Shown here piece by piece: positions 8,138-16,672 of a DNA stretch of 64,000 nt. The stretch's first letter is position 1. The number at the start of each line of letters is the position of its first letter. The stretch is from Lachnospiraceae bacterium. GTDB lineage: Bacteria; Bacillota; Clostridia; Lachnospirales; Lachnospiraceae. The stretch lies in the NCBI GenBank assembly GCA_004558185.1, contig SFDP01000002.1:1-64000 (forward strand), read 5' to 3'. The notes beneath the pieces are model-generated. The model was not told the origin of the DNA. It worked only from the letters and a program-made list of their open reading frames with translations, and did no database searches. Position numbers and translations under genes: made by a program.

Positions 8138-8917
8138 ATGTTAAAAATATTAGTTGTAGAAGATGAAGATATTATACGAAAAGGGTTAGTTTATACCATT
8201 GACTGGACAAATATGGGCTATGTTGTGGTTGGAGAGGCGGCTAATGGAGAGGAAGGGCTTAAGCTGATCCGAGAGATACGTCCTGATGTGGTAATAGCGG
8301 ATATCAAAATGCCTAAAATGGATGGAATTACAATGTTGATGGAAGCTCTTAAGGAAGTAACTTTTAATAGTTTAATCCTCACCAGCTATGCAGAATTTGA
8401 TTATGCTCAGAAAGCGATTACCCTACAGGTATACGATTATATTTTGAAACCGGTAGATGAAGAGAAACTGACGGAAAAGATGAGAAAGCTGCATGATAAA
8501 ATTATGCAGGGAAGAGGAAAAGAATTTGCAATAGAGAGTAAGGGAAGCAGTCTTGATGTAGAATATTATGTACAGCTTGCACAGTCAGAAAACCGGTATG
8601 TTGCAGAAACGGTCAGGATGATACGAGAAAAATATTCACAGAGAATAAGTATTGAAAATATTTCTGATGAGATGGGGGTAAGCGCCAGCTATCTGAGCAG
8701 AAAATTTAAAGATATCACCAGACATACATTTCTTGATTTTCTAAATAAGTACAGAGTACAAAAGGCAGTCGGGTATCTGAATGACGGGCGATATAAGGTC
8801 TATGAAATATCAGACATGGTGGGATTTAGTGATTATAAACATTTTTGTAATGTCTTTAAAAAATATACTTTAATGTCTCCCACTGCGTTTACCAAGCAGA
8901 GGGATGTTAAAAATTAG
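8138..8917 (+). CDS. Response regulator with AraC-type DNA-binding domain (YesN type)
   Basis: The 259-residue protein has a receiver domain with acidic pocket E8-D9, phospho-acceptor Asp55 in IADIKMPKMDG and the switch Lys in LKPVDEEKL, then a C-terminal double helix-turn-helix AraC domain (ISDEMGVSASYLSRKFK, and a second one ending PTAF). The start is the ATG at 8138, which has AGGAGGAAGG immediately upstream; an earlier in-frame ATG at 8090 lies in the structured leader and has no ribosome site. It is the natural partner of the YesM-type kinase and probably activates the ABC cassette. Confidence 0.92.
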   Translation: MLKILVVEDEDIIRKGLVYTIDWTNMGYVVVGEAANGEEGLKLIREIRPDVVIADIKMPKMDGITMLMEALKEVTFNSLILTSYAEFDYAQKAITLQVYDYILKPVDEEKLTEKMRKLHDKIMQGRGKEFAIESKGSSLDVEYYVQLAQSENRYVAETVRMIREKYSQRISIENISDEMGVSASYLSRKFKDITRHTFLDFLNKYRVQKAVGYLNDGRYKVYEISDMVGFSDYKHFCNVFKKYTLMSPTAFTKQRDVKN

Positions 8918-8939
8918 AACAGGGAGATGATAAGTTATT

Positions 8940-9746
8940 ATGGGGAAATATGATAAAATAATATTACTCAGCGATATTGACGGAACGCTCCTAAATTCTC
9001 AAAGCAGAGTTGGAGAAAAAAACAGGCAGGCAATCAGTGAATTTATAAAAGAAGGCGGGAGCTTTGGAATAGCAACCGGAAGAAGTTTGACAAACGCAAG
9101 GAGCCTTCTTGAAAATACAGAAATAAATGGGTACTGTATTCTTGCAAATGGCAGCCTCTTGTATGATTATAGAAAAAATAAATACATAGATGAAATTAGT
9201 CTGAACAAAGCGGAAATTATAAAGTTTCTTGAAAAATGTATGGAGGAGCGAAAAAATACGGATATCCAGATATATACCAGAGACTTGAGCTATATGATCA
9301 CTCCCAGGGAATTTGCAGATCCGCAAGTGATAAAAGACCATATTCCTATAGAATTTGCCTCTGTTCAACAGATATGGAATATGAGCTGGACTAAAATACT
9401 GTTTTCAGGAAACCCAGATGAAATTAAGTGGATAAAAGAAAACTCGGAATATCTGGAAAGCAGTCATACAGTGAGCCGTGTCCGGTCTGCGGAGAAATAT
9501 TATGAATTTCTTCCTGCCGGAAGTAGTAAGGGAGAGATGCTTGAGCGGCTAAAAATGCACTTAGAGAAAGATCAGACTGTTTATGCAGTAGGGGATTATT
9601 ATAATGATGTGGAAATGTTGAGAAATGCAGATGTTGGGATTGCAGTTTTCAATGCTCCTGATGAAGTAAAGGAATATGCAGATATAGTTTGTAAGAGCTG
9701 TAATGAAGATGCGATAGCGGATGTTATAGAAAATATTATCAGATAA
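8940..9746 (+). CDS. HAD-superfamily IIB phosphatase (Cof type)
   Basis: The 268-residue enzyme has the HAD nucleophile motif DIDGT (Asp12, Asp14), a Cof-type cap region in the middle and the C-terminal metal motif GDYYNDVEML. Cof-type HAD enzymes dephosphorylate sugar phosphates and related metabolites in the cytoplasm. It starts 22 bases after the response regulator, so it is likely co-transcribed with it. In a cassette with an AfuABC-like importer it could release phosphate from the imported compound. Confidence 0.88.
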   Translation: MGKYDKIILLSDIDGTLLNSQSRVGEKNRQAISEFIKEGGSFGIATGRSLTNARSLLENTEINGYCILANGSLLYDYRKNKYIDEISLNKAEIIKFLEKCMEERKNTDIQIYTRDLSYMITPREFADPQVIKDHIPIEFASVQQIWNMSWTKILFSGNPDEIKWIKENSEYLESSHTVSRVRSAEKYYEFLPAGSSKGEMLERLKMHLEKDQTVYAVGDYYNDVEMLRNADVGIAVFNAPDEVKEYADIVCKSCNEDAIADVIENIIR

Positions 9747-9862
9747 CACTACTGTACCCTATTCTTCAATGGATAAGGCAGTAGAAAGAAAATATGATGG
9801 AAGCGATGTTTGGTCCAGAGAAAAAGGAAGCTAATTTTTATCCCAAAGTATAGGCAGCATGG

Positions 9863-9891
9863 TTGAGAAATCTACATGGGTAGGCTATAAT
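9863..9891 (+). promoter_or_regulatory. Sigma-A type promoter before the GT2/ATP-grasp genes
   Basis: TTGAGA (9863-9868), a 17-base spacer and a perfect TATAAT (9886-9891) form a near-consensus promoter. Transcription would begin near 9898, which makes it the likely driver of the GT2 and ATP-grasp pair. Confidence 0.75.
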
Positions 9892-9953
9892 TTTGATAAA
9901 TGTGTGCAAGAGAAAGTAGAGAAAGGGAGGCTGTCAAGGCACAGAATAAGATA

Positions 9954-10985
9954 ATGAAGCTTAGTGTAATCGTTCCCGTCTATAATATGGCGGCAGAGAA
10001 AAAACTGGAGTTTTGTCTGGACTCTTTGGTAAATCAGACCATCTCAGAATATGAAATTATTGCTGTGGATGACTGTTCTACAGATGATTCATTGGAGATT
10101 TTGCGTACCTACGAAGCCCGGTATCCGAATTTGATCAAGGTGATTGCTTCTCAGGTGAATCGAAAACAGGGAGGGGCTAAGAACCTTGGCTTAACAGCAG
10201 CAACAGGGGAGTGGATAGGCTTTATTGACAGTGACGACTGGATTACACCGGATTTCTATGAGAGGCTGTTAAAAAAGGCGGAGGAAACAGGAGCAGATAT
10301 GGTGGGCTGTGACTACCATCTCACCGGAGAGCATTCCATGGCCATCGGACAGGTCGTACACAATAATTCCTTAGAGCAAACCGGGGAACTGAATCATGAT
10401 AAGTATGCTTCTTTAATTTTAGATGGGGGAAGTCTGGTGGTAAAAATTTATAAGCGCCACATCATTTATGATTATCCTAACCGATTTCCCGAGGGGATTT
10501 TTTATGAGGATAATGCCATCAGCAATTCCTGGATGCTTCGGGCAAAGAGGTTTGCCTATCTTTCGGAGCCCATGTACTACTACTATCAGCATGATGCCTC
10601 AACGGTGCATACCATAACCGCACAACGCTGCCGGGATCGTATGGAGGCGGCAAGAATCATGGTAAAGGAAGCGAAGGAGTTCGGGTATCTGGAAGAATAT
10701 CATGAGGAAATCGAAAGCAGTTTTACTACCCTATTTTATGTAAATACCCTGTTTTCCTATATGGCAGGGGTAAAGCCGATACGCTTTTCTTTCGTAAAAA
10801 AGATGGGAGAAGAAATGCGAAAAACCTTTCCCGGTTTCCGTGAGAACAAATATTATCTAACCAGAGTTCATGAAGAAGAAAGAAAACTGATTGATTTACA
10901 AATGCGGTCTACTCTGTGTTTTATCCTTTATTATCGATTGCTGTGGGCCTATCGCAGCTTTAGGAAATGGGTAAAGAGAGTATAG
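9954..10985 (+). CDS. Glycosyltransferase family 2
   Basis: A GT-A enzyme of about 343 residues that opens KLSVIVPVYN and has the donor-binding DDCSTD and the catalytic-site motif IDSDDWI near residue 90. The C-terminal third is helical and lacks membrane helices, so it should work on the cytoplasmic face. The start is uncertain: the ATG at 9954 matches GT2 N-termini but has a weak ribosome site, while an ATG at 9900 would sit almost at the transcript start. Sugar specificity cannot be read. It is co-directional with the ATP-grasp gene, 44 bases apart. Confidence 0.85.
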   Translation: MKLSVIVPVYNMAAEKKLEFCLDSLVNQTISEYEIIAVDDCSTDDSLEILRTYEARYPNLIKVIASQVNRKQGGAKNLGLTAATGEWIGFIDSDDWITPDFYERLLKKAEETGADMVGCDYHLTGEHSMAIGQVVHNNSLEQTGELNHDKYASLILDGGSLVVKIYKRHIIYDYPNRFPEGIFYEDNAISNSWMLRAKRFAYLSEPMYYYYQHDASTVHTITAQRCRDRMEAARIMVKEAKEFGYLEEYHEEIESSFTTLFYVNTLFSYMAGVKPIRFSFVKKMGEEMRKTFPGFRENKYYLTRVHEEERKLIDLQMRSTLCFILYYRLLWAYRSFRKWVKRV

Positions 10986-11029
10986 TTACAACAACTGTTA
11001 TCATAAGACGCAGAAAATAGGAGGCAAGG

Positions 11030-12268
11030 GTGAAAGCAGTAATCATAGGAGCCAGCGGTGAGGCTCTCCATACCATCAGAACAGCAAAGGAGCAGGGGCT
11101 TGTGGTGACGGCCATTGATGGAAATCCTGAAGCGGCAGGACTGAAAGAAGCCGATGAAGCCTTTGCGATAAATATTTCCGATGAAGAAGAAACCATTCAG
11201 GCAGTAAAAAAGATACAGCCGGATTTTCTTCTGACGGTTCCTATCGGGCGCTGTCTGACCACTACGGGAGCAGTAAATGATGCACTGGGGCTGCCGGGAA
11301 TTAGCAGACAGGAGGCTCAAAACTGTACGGATAAGTGGCTGTTTCATCAGCTTCTTAACCAAAAGGGGCTGAGAAAGGCTGCCTGCTATCTGCTTTCTGA
11401 TAAAAAAACGGTGAAAGACCTGTATGCTCATCGGGAAAAAATGCACTATCCTGTAATTTTGAAGCCTCGTTATGGCTCTGGCAGCAGGGGAATTTTTGTG
11501 GTTCGGCAGCAGGAGGAATTAAAGGAAGCATTGGATCAGATAAGTAAAGAAAACTTTAAAAATAATAAAGTTACAGATGATATTTATTTGGAGAAAAGAA
11601 AATCTGATGAGGACTATATTCTGGAAGAATGTGTAGAAGGAGAAGAATACGGAATTGATGGTGCCATCATTCAAGGGGAGCTTTATCTGGTGCTTTTGCG
11701 GAAAAAGGAGAATACACCTCTCCCGGCCAGACAGGCAGTAGCCTATTTTTGTGTGCCGCCGGAGGAGGAATTCTTTCAGCAGGTAAGGGAATGGTTAAAG
11801 AAGGCAGTGGAGGCTTTGGGGCTGGAGGAATGCCTGCTTCATGGTGACATCATTCGAACCGCAGATGATCCATTTATTATTGAGCTGTCGGCAAGACCAT
11901 CAGGCCATAATCTCCATAATCTTTTTACCCCTTTGGCAACAGGCATAGATATGGCAAAAGAATACATCTGTTATCGAATGGGGAAGGACTACTCCTTTTC
12001 TCCTTTAATGACTAAGCAGATGATGATTCATTATTTTGATTTGGAAGGAAGGGTTAAGAGGATTCCCCATGAGGGAGAAGTAGAGAAGCTGGCAGAAGAA
12101 AGCGGCGGCAGGTTGGTTAAATGGCAGTGTAATATTGAACCGGGTGAGCGCTTATCCAGGGTTTCTGATGGACACTCCCTGATGGGGAGAGGCTATTTTA
12201 TTCTGGAAGGCAGAGCAGAAAGAGAATTAAAAATTATGGCAGAAAAAGTAAAAAGCCTGTTTCACTAA
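11030..12268 (+). CDS. ATP-grasp ligase (carbamoyl-phosphate-synthase-like)
   Basis: A 412-residue protein starting at a GTG with AGGAGG five bases upstream. The N-terminal third is a Rossmann-like preATP-grasp domain (VIIGASGEA). The ATP-grasp domain follows, with YPVILKPRYGSGSRG (Lys and glycine loop), EEYGIDGAI and the metal-binding FIIELSARPSGHN. Such enzymes join a carboxylate to an amine through an acyl phosphate. Its place next to PseG/PseI/PseF suggests it acylates a nonulosonic acid or its precursor with an amino acid or other acid; this is inference, and the substrates are unknown. Confidence 0.83.
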   Translation: MKAVIIGASGEALHTIRTAKEQGLVVTAIDGNPEAAGLKEADEAFAINISDEEETIQAVKKIQPDFLLTVPIGRCLTTTGAVNDALGLPGISRQEAQNCTDKWLFHQLLNQKGLRKAACYLLSDKKTVKDLYAHREKMHYPVILKPRYGSGSRGIFVVRQQEELKEALDQISKENFKNNKVTDDIYLEKRKSDEDYILEECVEGEEYGIDGAIIQGELYLVLLRKKENTPLPARQAVAYFCVPPEEEFFQQVREWLKKAVEALGLEECLLHGDIIRTADDPFIIELSARPSGHNLHNLFTPLATGIDMAKEYICYRMGKDYSFSPLMTKQMMIHYFDLEGRVKRIPHEGEVEKLAEESGGRLVKWQCNIEPGERLSRVSDGHSLMGRGYFILEGRAERELKIMAEKVKSLFH

Positions 12269-12279
12269 GGAGACAGGCT
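12254..12279 (-). terminator. Intrinsic terminator for the pseI-pseG unit
   Basis: AGCCTGT (12254-12260) pairs with ACAGGCT (12273-12279). On the minus strand the stem is followed by TTTTTACTTTTT, a good termination tail. The hairpin overlaps the ends of the two convergent genes on either side. Confidence 0.75.
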
Positions 12280-13372
12280 ATAGCCGGCAAAGTGCTTCTG
12301 CAATGCGAAGGGCTCCTTTTCCGTCAATTAGCCGGTGCATAGTATCCTGGGCAGCCTCTCGTTTTCCGGGAAGAAGATACATTTGCTCAAGAAAAGTCCG
12401 AATTTTTTCGGATACAGCCAGAAGACCTTCCCGGCGGAGGTCACCGGCATAAGGAATAACACCTGCTTTTTTAAAGGCAATGGCACAGTCCAGTTGATTA
12501 TCGGCCATGGTGTAGCTGATGGAAGGAACGCCCAGGGCACACAGCTCATAGAGGGTTGTCCCGGCTGTAGACAGGGCTAAGTCGCACTCCTTCATTAAAG
12601 GAGCCAAGTCCGTAAGACCCTCATGAATACATATGTGATTATGCTTTTCACCAAGCTGGATTAGAGCCTGCTTTTCCTGAGAAGAAAACAGCCTTCCAAC
12701 CACCACATGAAAAGTAATCCGATCACCGGGAAACGGACAAGGGGCTTGCTCTTTGGAAAGGGACTCCAGAATAAAGGTTAAAAAATACAGGCAGAAGCCT
12801 TCCGGGTCACTGCCTCCACTGGTAAGCAGCACATTGCGTATGCTGTCTCGGAAAACAGGATGACAGTCGGCAAATTGTTCTCTCAGCGGAGTGTAGGCCG
12901 GCCCCAACAATCGATTAGAGGCTGAACGGTAAAAGGCTTCATATTCACTTAAAACAGCAGAAGACATCAAGTCATAATTTAATATCAGATCTACTTCGTA
13001 ATCCCACTGACGTAAGTCATCAACATAGGCAATGGCAGCTACCTTTCGTACCGCCCGCAGATACTCAGGCGTAGCATAGTAGGAATCCAGTAATAGCAAG
13101 GGTCGTTTTTCCTGAGAGGACAGCAAAGGAAGGAGGGTAGGAAGTTCTTCCTCCAAACAATCATAGCGAGCCTTATCCAAAACCCGAATAGGCTCTGCTG
13201 AGGATAAAAAGCCCTCCAGCAGGAATCGGCTATCCTCGTCGGCAACCAGAAAGCAGACCTTTCTTCCCAGCTTATTCAGGGCCTGAAAAATAGCCGCACA
13301 GCGCACCAGATGTCCGGTAGATATATGCCGGTTTCCATCGGTTCTAAGATAGATCACTGAATCAGTTCCCAT
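12278..13372 (-). CDS. pseG: PseG-like UDP-sugar hydrolase of pseudaminic acid synthesis
   Basis: The 364-residue product opens with the family motif RTDGN then STGHLVRC, in which the His is the catalytic residue of Campylobacter PseG. It has a two-domain GT-B-like fold with AYVDD and an STAGTTLYELCALGVPS C-terminal motif. PseG removes UDP from 2,4-diacetamido-2,4,6-trideoxy-altrose in the cytoplasm. The gene overlaps the end of pseI by 19 bases, so the two are translationally coupled. The use of PseG rather than a hydrolysing epimerase points to a pseudaminic rather than legionaminic configuration. The ATG has only a distant AAGGA. Confidence 0.87.
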   Translation of the reverse strand: MGTDSVIYLRTDGNRHISTGHLVRCAAIFQALNKLGRKVCFLVADEDSRFLLEGFLSSAEPIRVLDKARYDCLEEELPTLLPLLSSQEKRPLLLLDSYYATPEYLRAVRKVAAIAYVDDLRQWDYEVDLILNYDLMSSAVLSEYEAFYRSASNRLLGPAYTPLREQFADCHPVFRDSIRNVLLTSGGSDPEGFCLYFLTFILESLSKEQAPCPFPGDRITFHVVVGRLFSSQEKQALIQLGEKHNHICIHEGLTDLAPLMKECDLALSTAGTTLYELCALGVPSISYTMADNQLDCAIAFKKAGVIPYAGDLRREGLLAVSEKIRTFLEQMYLLPGKREAAQDTMHRLIDGKGALRIAEALCRL

Positions 13373-14406
13373 GCCAAAGGTGTTCCTTTCTTTAAGTCGG
13401 TCTTGGCTGTTCTTCCCAACACAGCTTCATAGTGCTTGGTATGGAGTCCGTTTCCAGGACGTATGGAACGAATATTTTCCGGGGTCAGCTTCTCTCCCGC
13501 CTGAATATCCTTTACCACAAACAGAGAACGGCTTCCTCCATGCTCTAATTTTTGGGTATCTGTGAGTGAATATTCTGCGCTGCCCAAGGCTCTTTCTAAA
13601 ATTCGTACCTCCTGCACCAGTTTGGCAAATTCACCCGGTTCCATAGAAAAGCTGCTGTCCGGTCCTCCATCGGCTCGCTTCAGCGTCAGATGCTTTTCAA
13701 TCATTTTTGCACCTAAAGGCACAGAGGCAGCAGAAACGATGCTACCCATGGTATGATCAGAAATACCGGTAAGGCAGTCATAGGTATTGGCTAAAGTGGG
13801 GATAACCCGTAAATTCACCTCATCATAAGGGGTAGGATAGGAAGAAACACATTTTAGCAGAAAAATATTCTCATTTCCTTCTTCCCGGCAGACCTCCAGA
13901 GCCAGCCTGATATCTTCAGGATAGGCAATTCCGGTGGCAAAGATTACAGGCTTATGCAAACGGGCAACCTTCCGAATCAGGGGAATGTCGTTGATTTCAT
14001 AGGAGGCAATTTTATAAGCGGGAACCTTCATTTCCTCCAAAAAATCCACGGAAGAAAAATCGAAGGGGGAAGAAAAGCATTCCAATCCCAGCTTCTTCGC
14101 CTCCTCCATCAACCGGGGCTGCCAATCCCAGGGGGTATAGGCCTCACGATATAACTGATGAAGGGTCATTCCATCCCAAACAGTTCCTTCCTTGATCTGG
14201 AACCAGGGAGCATCACAGTCTATGGTGATGGTATCTGCGGTGTAGGTCTGCAGCTTGATAGCATCTGCTCCGGCCTCTCTGGCTGCATGAATGATTTCTA
14301 CTGCCCGGTGGTAGTCCTGGTTATGGTTGCCGGAGATTTCGGCAACGATAAAGGTGGGAGCTCCCTCACCCACCAGTTTATTTCCTATCATAAATTGTTT
14401 ATTCAT
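13354..14406 (-). CDS. pseI: PseI-like pseudaminic acid synthase (NeuB family)
   Basis: A 350-residue NeuB-family enzyme: TIM barrel with AEISGNHNQ, KLQTYTADT, SSPFDFSSVDFLE, KIASYEINDIPLI and EKHLTLKRADGGPDSSFS, then a SAF/antifreeze-like domain (from about 285). It condenses phosphoenolpyruvate with the hexose freed by PseG. The Glu-Pro-containing GGPDSSFSMEP segment and YTPWDWQP are PseI-like rather than NeuB-like. The start is the ATG at 14406 with GGAGG six bases upstream; upstream in-frame ATGs lack a site and precede the promoter start. Confidence 0.9.
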   Translation of the reverse strand: MNKQFMIGNKLVGEGAPTFIVAEISGNHNQDYHRAVEIIHAAREAGADAIKLQTYTADTITIDCDAPWFQIKEGTVWDGMTLHQLYREAYTPWDWQPRLMEEAKKLGLECFSSPFDFSSVDFLEEMKVPAYKIASYEINDIPLIRKVARLHKPVIFATGIAYPEDIRLALEVCREEGNENIFLLKCVSSYPTPYDEVNLRVIPTLANTYDCLTGISDHTMGSIVSAASVPLGAKMIEKHLTLKRADGGPDSSFSMEPGEFAKLVQEVRILERALGSAEYSLTDTQKLEHGGSRSLFVVKDIQAGEKLTPENIRSIRPGNGLHTKHYEAVLGRTAKTDLKKGTPLAWELIQ

Positions 14407-14446
14407 TGTCCCTCCGGTTTTTTCTATAATGATGACATTTTTTTTC

Positions 14447-14475
14447 ATTGTACCATAGAATGATGTTAGGGTCAA
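14447..14475 (-). promoter_or_regulatory. Sigma-A promoter for pseI-pseG with an inverted repeat over the -35 box
   Basis: On the minus strand TTGACC (14475-14470), a 17-base spacer and TACAAT (14452-14447) form a strong promoter about 40 bases before the pseI start. A perfect 7-bp inverted repeat, GTTAGGG (14465-14471) with CCCTAAC (14480-14486), covers the -35 box and could be an operator. Confidence 0.75.
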
Positions 14476-14680
14476 AAGCCCCTAACTATGATACCCACGG
14501 ATTGTTACGTACTTCGTACTCCCACAATCCCGCAAAATATTCGCATATCGTGGTGCTTACGCCCCACTTTTAAGCTCATATTTTGGCGGGTCTCAAGGAC
14601 ATTCACCCACATTTGAGCAAGCTCATGTGGATCCTTTGCCTATGGTGTATATTGATAAAAGAAAACGAAGAAGAGGTGCA
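14476..14680. promoter_or_regulatory. Divergent pseI/pseF intergenic region, dense in inverted repeats
   Basis: No gene is supported between the divergent units. In order it shows GGATTGT (about 14499-14505) with ACAATCC (about 14523-14529), nested around GTAC-TTC-GTAC; CCCGCAAAATAT (about 14529-14540) with the arm at about 14578-14590, one bulge; and CCACAT...ATGTGG (about 14607-14630), nested around GAGC-AA-GCTC. The pseF promoter must lie here, but no box pair is clear. Confidence 0.5.
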
Positions 14681-14685
14681 GTGCG

Positions 14686-15375
14686 TTGAGAAATCTGGCA
14701 ATTATTACTGCCCGGGGCGGAAGTAAACGAATACCGGGGAAAAACAAGAAAAATTTTTGCGGAAAACCCATTCTTTTTTATTCCATTGAGGCGGCCTTAG
14801 AGGCTGGGGTGTTTTCGGAGGTGATGGTCTCTACTGAGGATGAAGAAATAGCTTCTCTTGCCAGGCAGGCAGGAGCCCGGGTACCTTTTATGCGCTCCAG
14901 GGCTGCGGCAGATGATTTTGCCACTACAGATCAGGTTATTTTTGAGGTGCTGCAGGAATACGAAAAAAGAGGAGAGAGCTTTGAAGCATTCTGCTGTATT
15001 TATCCTACAGCACCTTTTCTTACGGGAGAGCGGCTGCGCCAGGCCATGGATTTACTGAAAGAAGCAGACTCAGTGATGCCGGTGGTTCCTTTCTCTTATC
15101 CGCCCCAACGGGGGCTGGTTCTTGATGAGCGAGGCTATATCCTTAGAAAGTATCCCGAATACGCAGAAACCAGAAGTCAGGATTTAGAGAAAATCTACCA
15201 TGACTGCGGCCAGTTTTACGCCTGCAGAACGAAGGCCTTTTTGGAAGCGGGAACTACGGATGTAGAAAAACTGGTGCCTATCTGTCTGTCGGAGATGGAG
15301 GTGCAGGATATTGATACTCCCGAGGATTGGGAGATGGCGGAATGGAAATACCAAAGCATGAGCGACAGACACTGA
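14686..15375 (+). CDS. pseF: PseF-like CMP-pseudaminic acid cytidylyltransferase
   Basis: A 229-residue nucleotidyltransferase with the CMP-sialate synthetase motif AIITARGGSKRIPGKN at its start, VSTEDEEIA, the Asp-rich AADDFATTDQV and the C-terminal VQDIDTPEDWEMAE. It activates the nine-carbon acid with CTP for transfer. The phrase GARVPFMRS is typical of PseF. Start is a TTG at 14686 with GAGGTG eight bases upstream; no ATG or GTG in frame fits. It heads a plus-strand unit divergent from pseI-pseG. Confidence 0.88.
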   Translation: MRNLAIITARGGSKRIPGKNKKNFCGKPILFYSIEAALEAGVFSEVMVSTEDEEIASLARQAGARVPFMRSRAAADDFATTDQVIFEVLQEYEKRGESFEAFCCIYPTAPFLTGERLRQAMDLLKEADSVMPVVPFSYPPQRGLVLDERGYILRKYPEYAETRSQDLEKIYHDCGQFYACRTKAFLEAGTTDVEKLVPICLSEMEVQDIDTPEDWEMAEWKYQSMSDRH

Positions 15376-15421
15376 CAGAGGCTTTGTACAGAATATTGGA
15401 AAAGGAATGGAGAAAGGTAAC

Positions 15422-16663
15422 ATGGAAAAAGAAAATGGAAGGCTGCAGACGCCCTATTATTTCATTAGAGAGAAGGAATTACAGTACGATGTGGATTTGT
15501 TAAAAAATGCCCTGGAGGATAATTGGGGGAATTATATCTGCAGCTATTCGGTAAAGACGAATTCCCTTCCCTGGCTGTTAACCTATTTAAGGAAACAGGG
15601 CTTTTATGCCGAGGTGGTATCAGAGGCAGAATATGATATTGCTGTCCGTCTGGGATATTCCAATAAGGAAATTGTATACAATAGTCCCTATAAGCATCGT
15701 AAGGCATGGGAGAAGGTGCTTTTGGAGGAAGGCTATGTGAATCTTGACTCCTCCTATGAGCTGGATTGGATGAAGGAAATGAGTGAACACTATCCTCAAA
15801 GAGAATTCAGAGTAGGGCTGAGGGTAAATTGTCTTCTGGATCAGCTTTTGCCCGGAGCACAGACCACGGGTGGAAAAAGGGGCCGCTTTGGTTACTGCTA
15901 TGAAAATGGGGTGCTGAAAGAAGCAATAGAAAAATTACGACGCTTACCCAATGTAAAGGTTGCAGGTCTTCATATGCATACCTCTACTCAGACCAGAGCA
16001 GTGGAGATTTATGGAGCTCTGGCAGGGATGGCTGTTCAGATTGCCAGAGAATATGCGCTTGAACTGGACTATGTAGATATGGGAGGCGGCTATTTTGGAG
16101 GGACTGATGATATGCCCTCTTACCCTGACTATTTTAAAGCTATTGGAAAGGAATTAAAAAAATTCTTTGATCCTCAAAAAACAAAGCTGATTGTAGAGCC
16201 GGGAGTTTCACTGATTTCCAGAGCCTCCAGCTTTATCACCGGCGTCATTGATGTGAAGACGGTTCCGGAAGGAAAATTTGTGGTAACCGATGGGAGCCGG
16301 GTAAACTTAAATCCTATGACTGCCCGCCACAGCTATCCTCACCATATGGAGTATAAAAATGAGCAAACCGGTGAAATGGTCACCGATGCCCAAAAAGCGG
16401 CAAGAGAGCTTCTGCCAAGCCAGTGGATATGCGGCTCTACCTGCATGGAGCATGATAAACTGTTTGAAGTAGTTGAGGGACCGGTTTTAAAACCTGGAGA
16501 TCGAATCGTTTATGACAGGGCCGGTGGATATACTATTTGTCTTACTCCTCTTTTTATCCACTATTTTCCTGCAGTCTGGGTGGAAAAGAAGGATGGGAGT
16601 CTGTTTCAGGCAAGAGAAGCATGGACAAATGATGAATATCTGCAAAAGAACCATTGGGAGTAG
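15422..16663 (+). CDS. Fold-III PLP-dependent decarboxylase, LysA-like
   Basis: The 413-residue protein has the alanine-racemase/LysA fold: PLP lysine in YSVKTN (Lys45), LHMHTSTQ, the phosphate-binding MGGGYFGG, VEPGVSL, and the partner-subunit active-site motif CGSTCMEHDKL. Family members decarboxylate diaminopimelate, ornithine, arginine or carboxynorspermidine. It sits directly after pseF and before a sialyltransferase-like gene, so a role in making an amine or amino-acid-derived group for the nonulosonic acid is plausible rather than ordinary lysine synthesis. The start at 15422 follows GGAGAAAGG; an ATG 15 bases earlier overlaps that site. Confidence 0.8.
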   Translation: MEKENGRLQTPYYFIREKELQYDVDLLKNALEDNWGNYICSYSVKTNSLPWLLTYLRKQGFYAEVVSEAEYDIAVRLGYSNKEIVYNSPYKHRKAWEKVLLEEGYVNLDSSYELDWMKEMSEHYPQREFRVGLRVNCLLDQLLPGAQTTGGKRGRFGYCYENGVLKEAIEKLRRLPNVKVAGLHMHTSTQTRAVEIYGALAGMAVQIAREYALELDYVDMGGGYFGGTDDMPSYPDYFKAIGKELKKFFDPQKTKLIVEPGVSLISRASSFITGVIDVKTVPEGKFVVTDGSRVNLNPMTARHSYPHHMEYKNEQTGEMVTDAQKAARELLPSQWICGSTCMEHDKLFEVVEGPVLKPGDRIVYDRAGGYTICLTPLFIHYFPAVWVEKKDGSLFQAREAWTNDEYLQKNHWE

Positions 16664-16672
16664 TTAAGTGAA

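Noticed and set aside
14407..14475. N-terminal extension of PseI to 14475
   Set aside because: It would begin upstream of the promoter's own start point and adds residues absent from NeuB-family proteins.
14490..14640. Possible CRISPR or tandem repeat in the pseI/pseF gap
   Set aside because: The segments are inverted repeats of different sequence, with no regularly spaced direct repeats.
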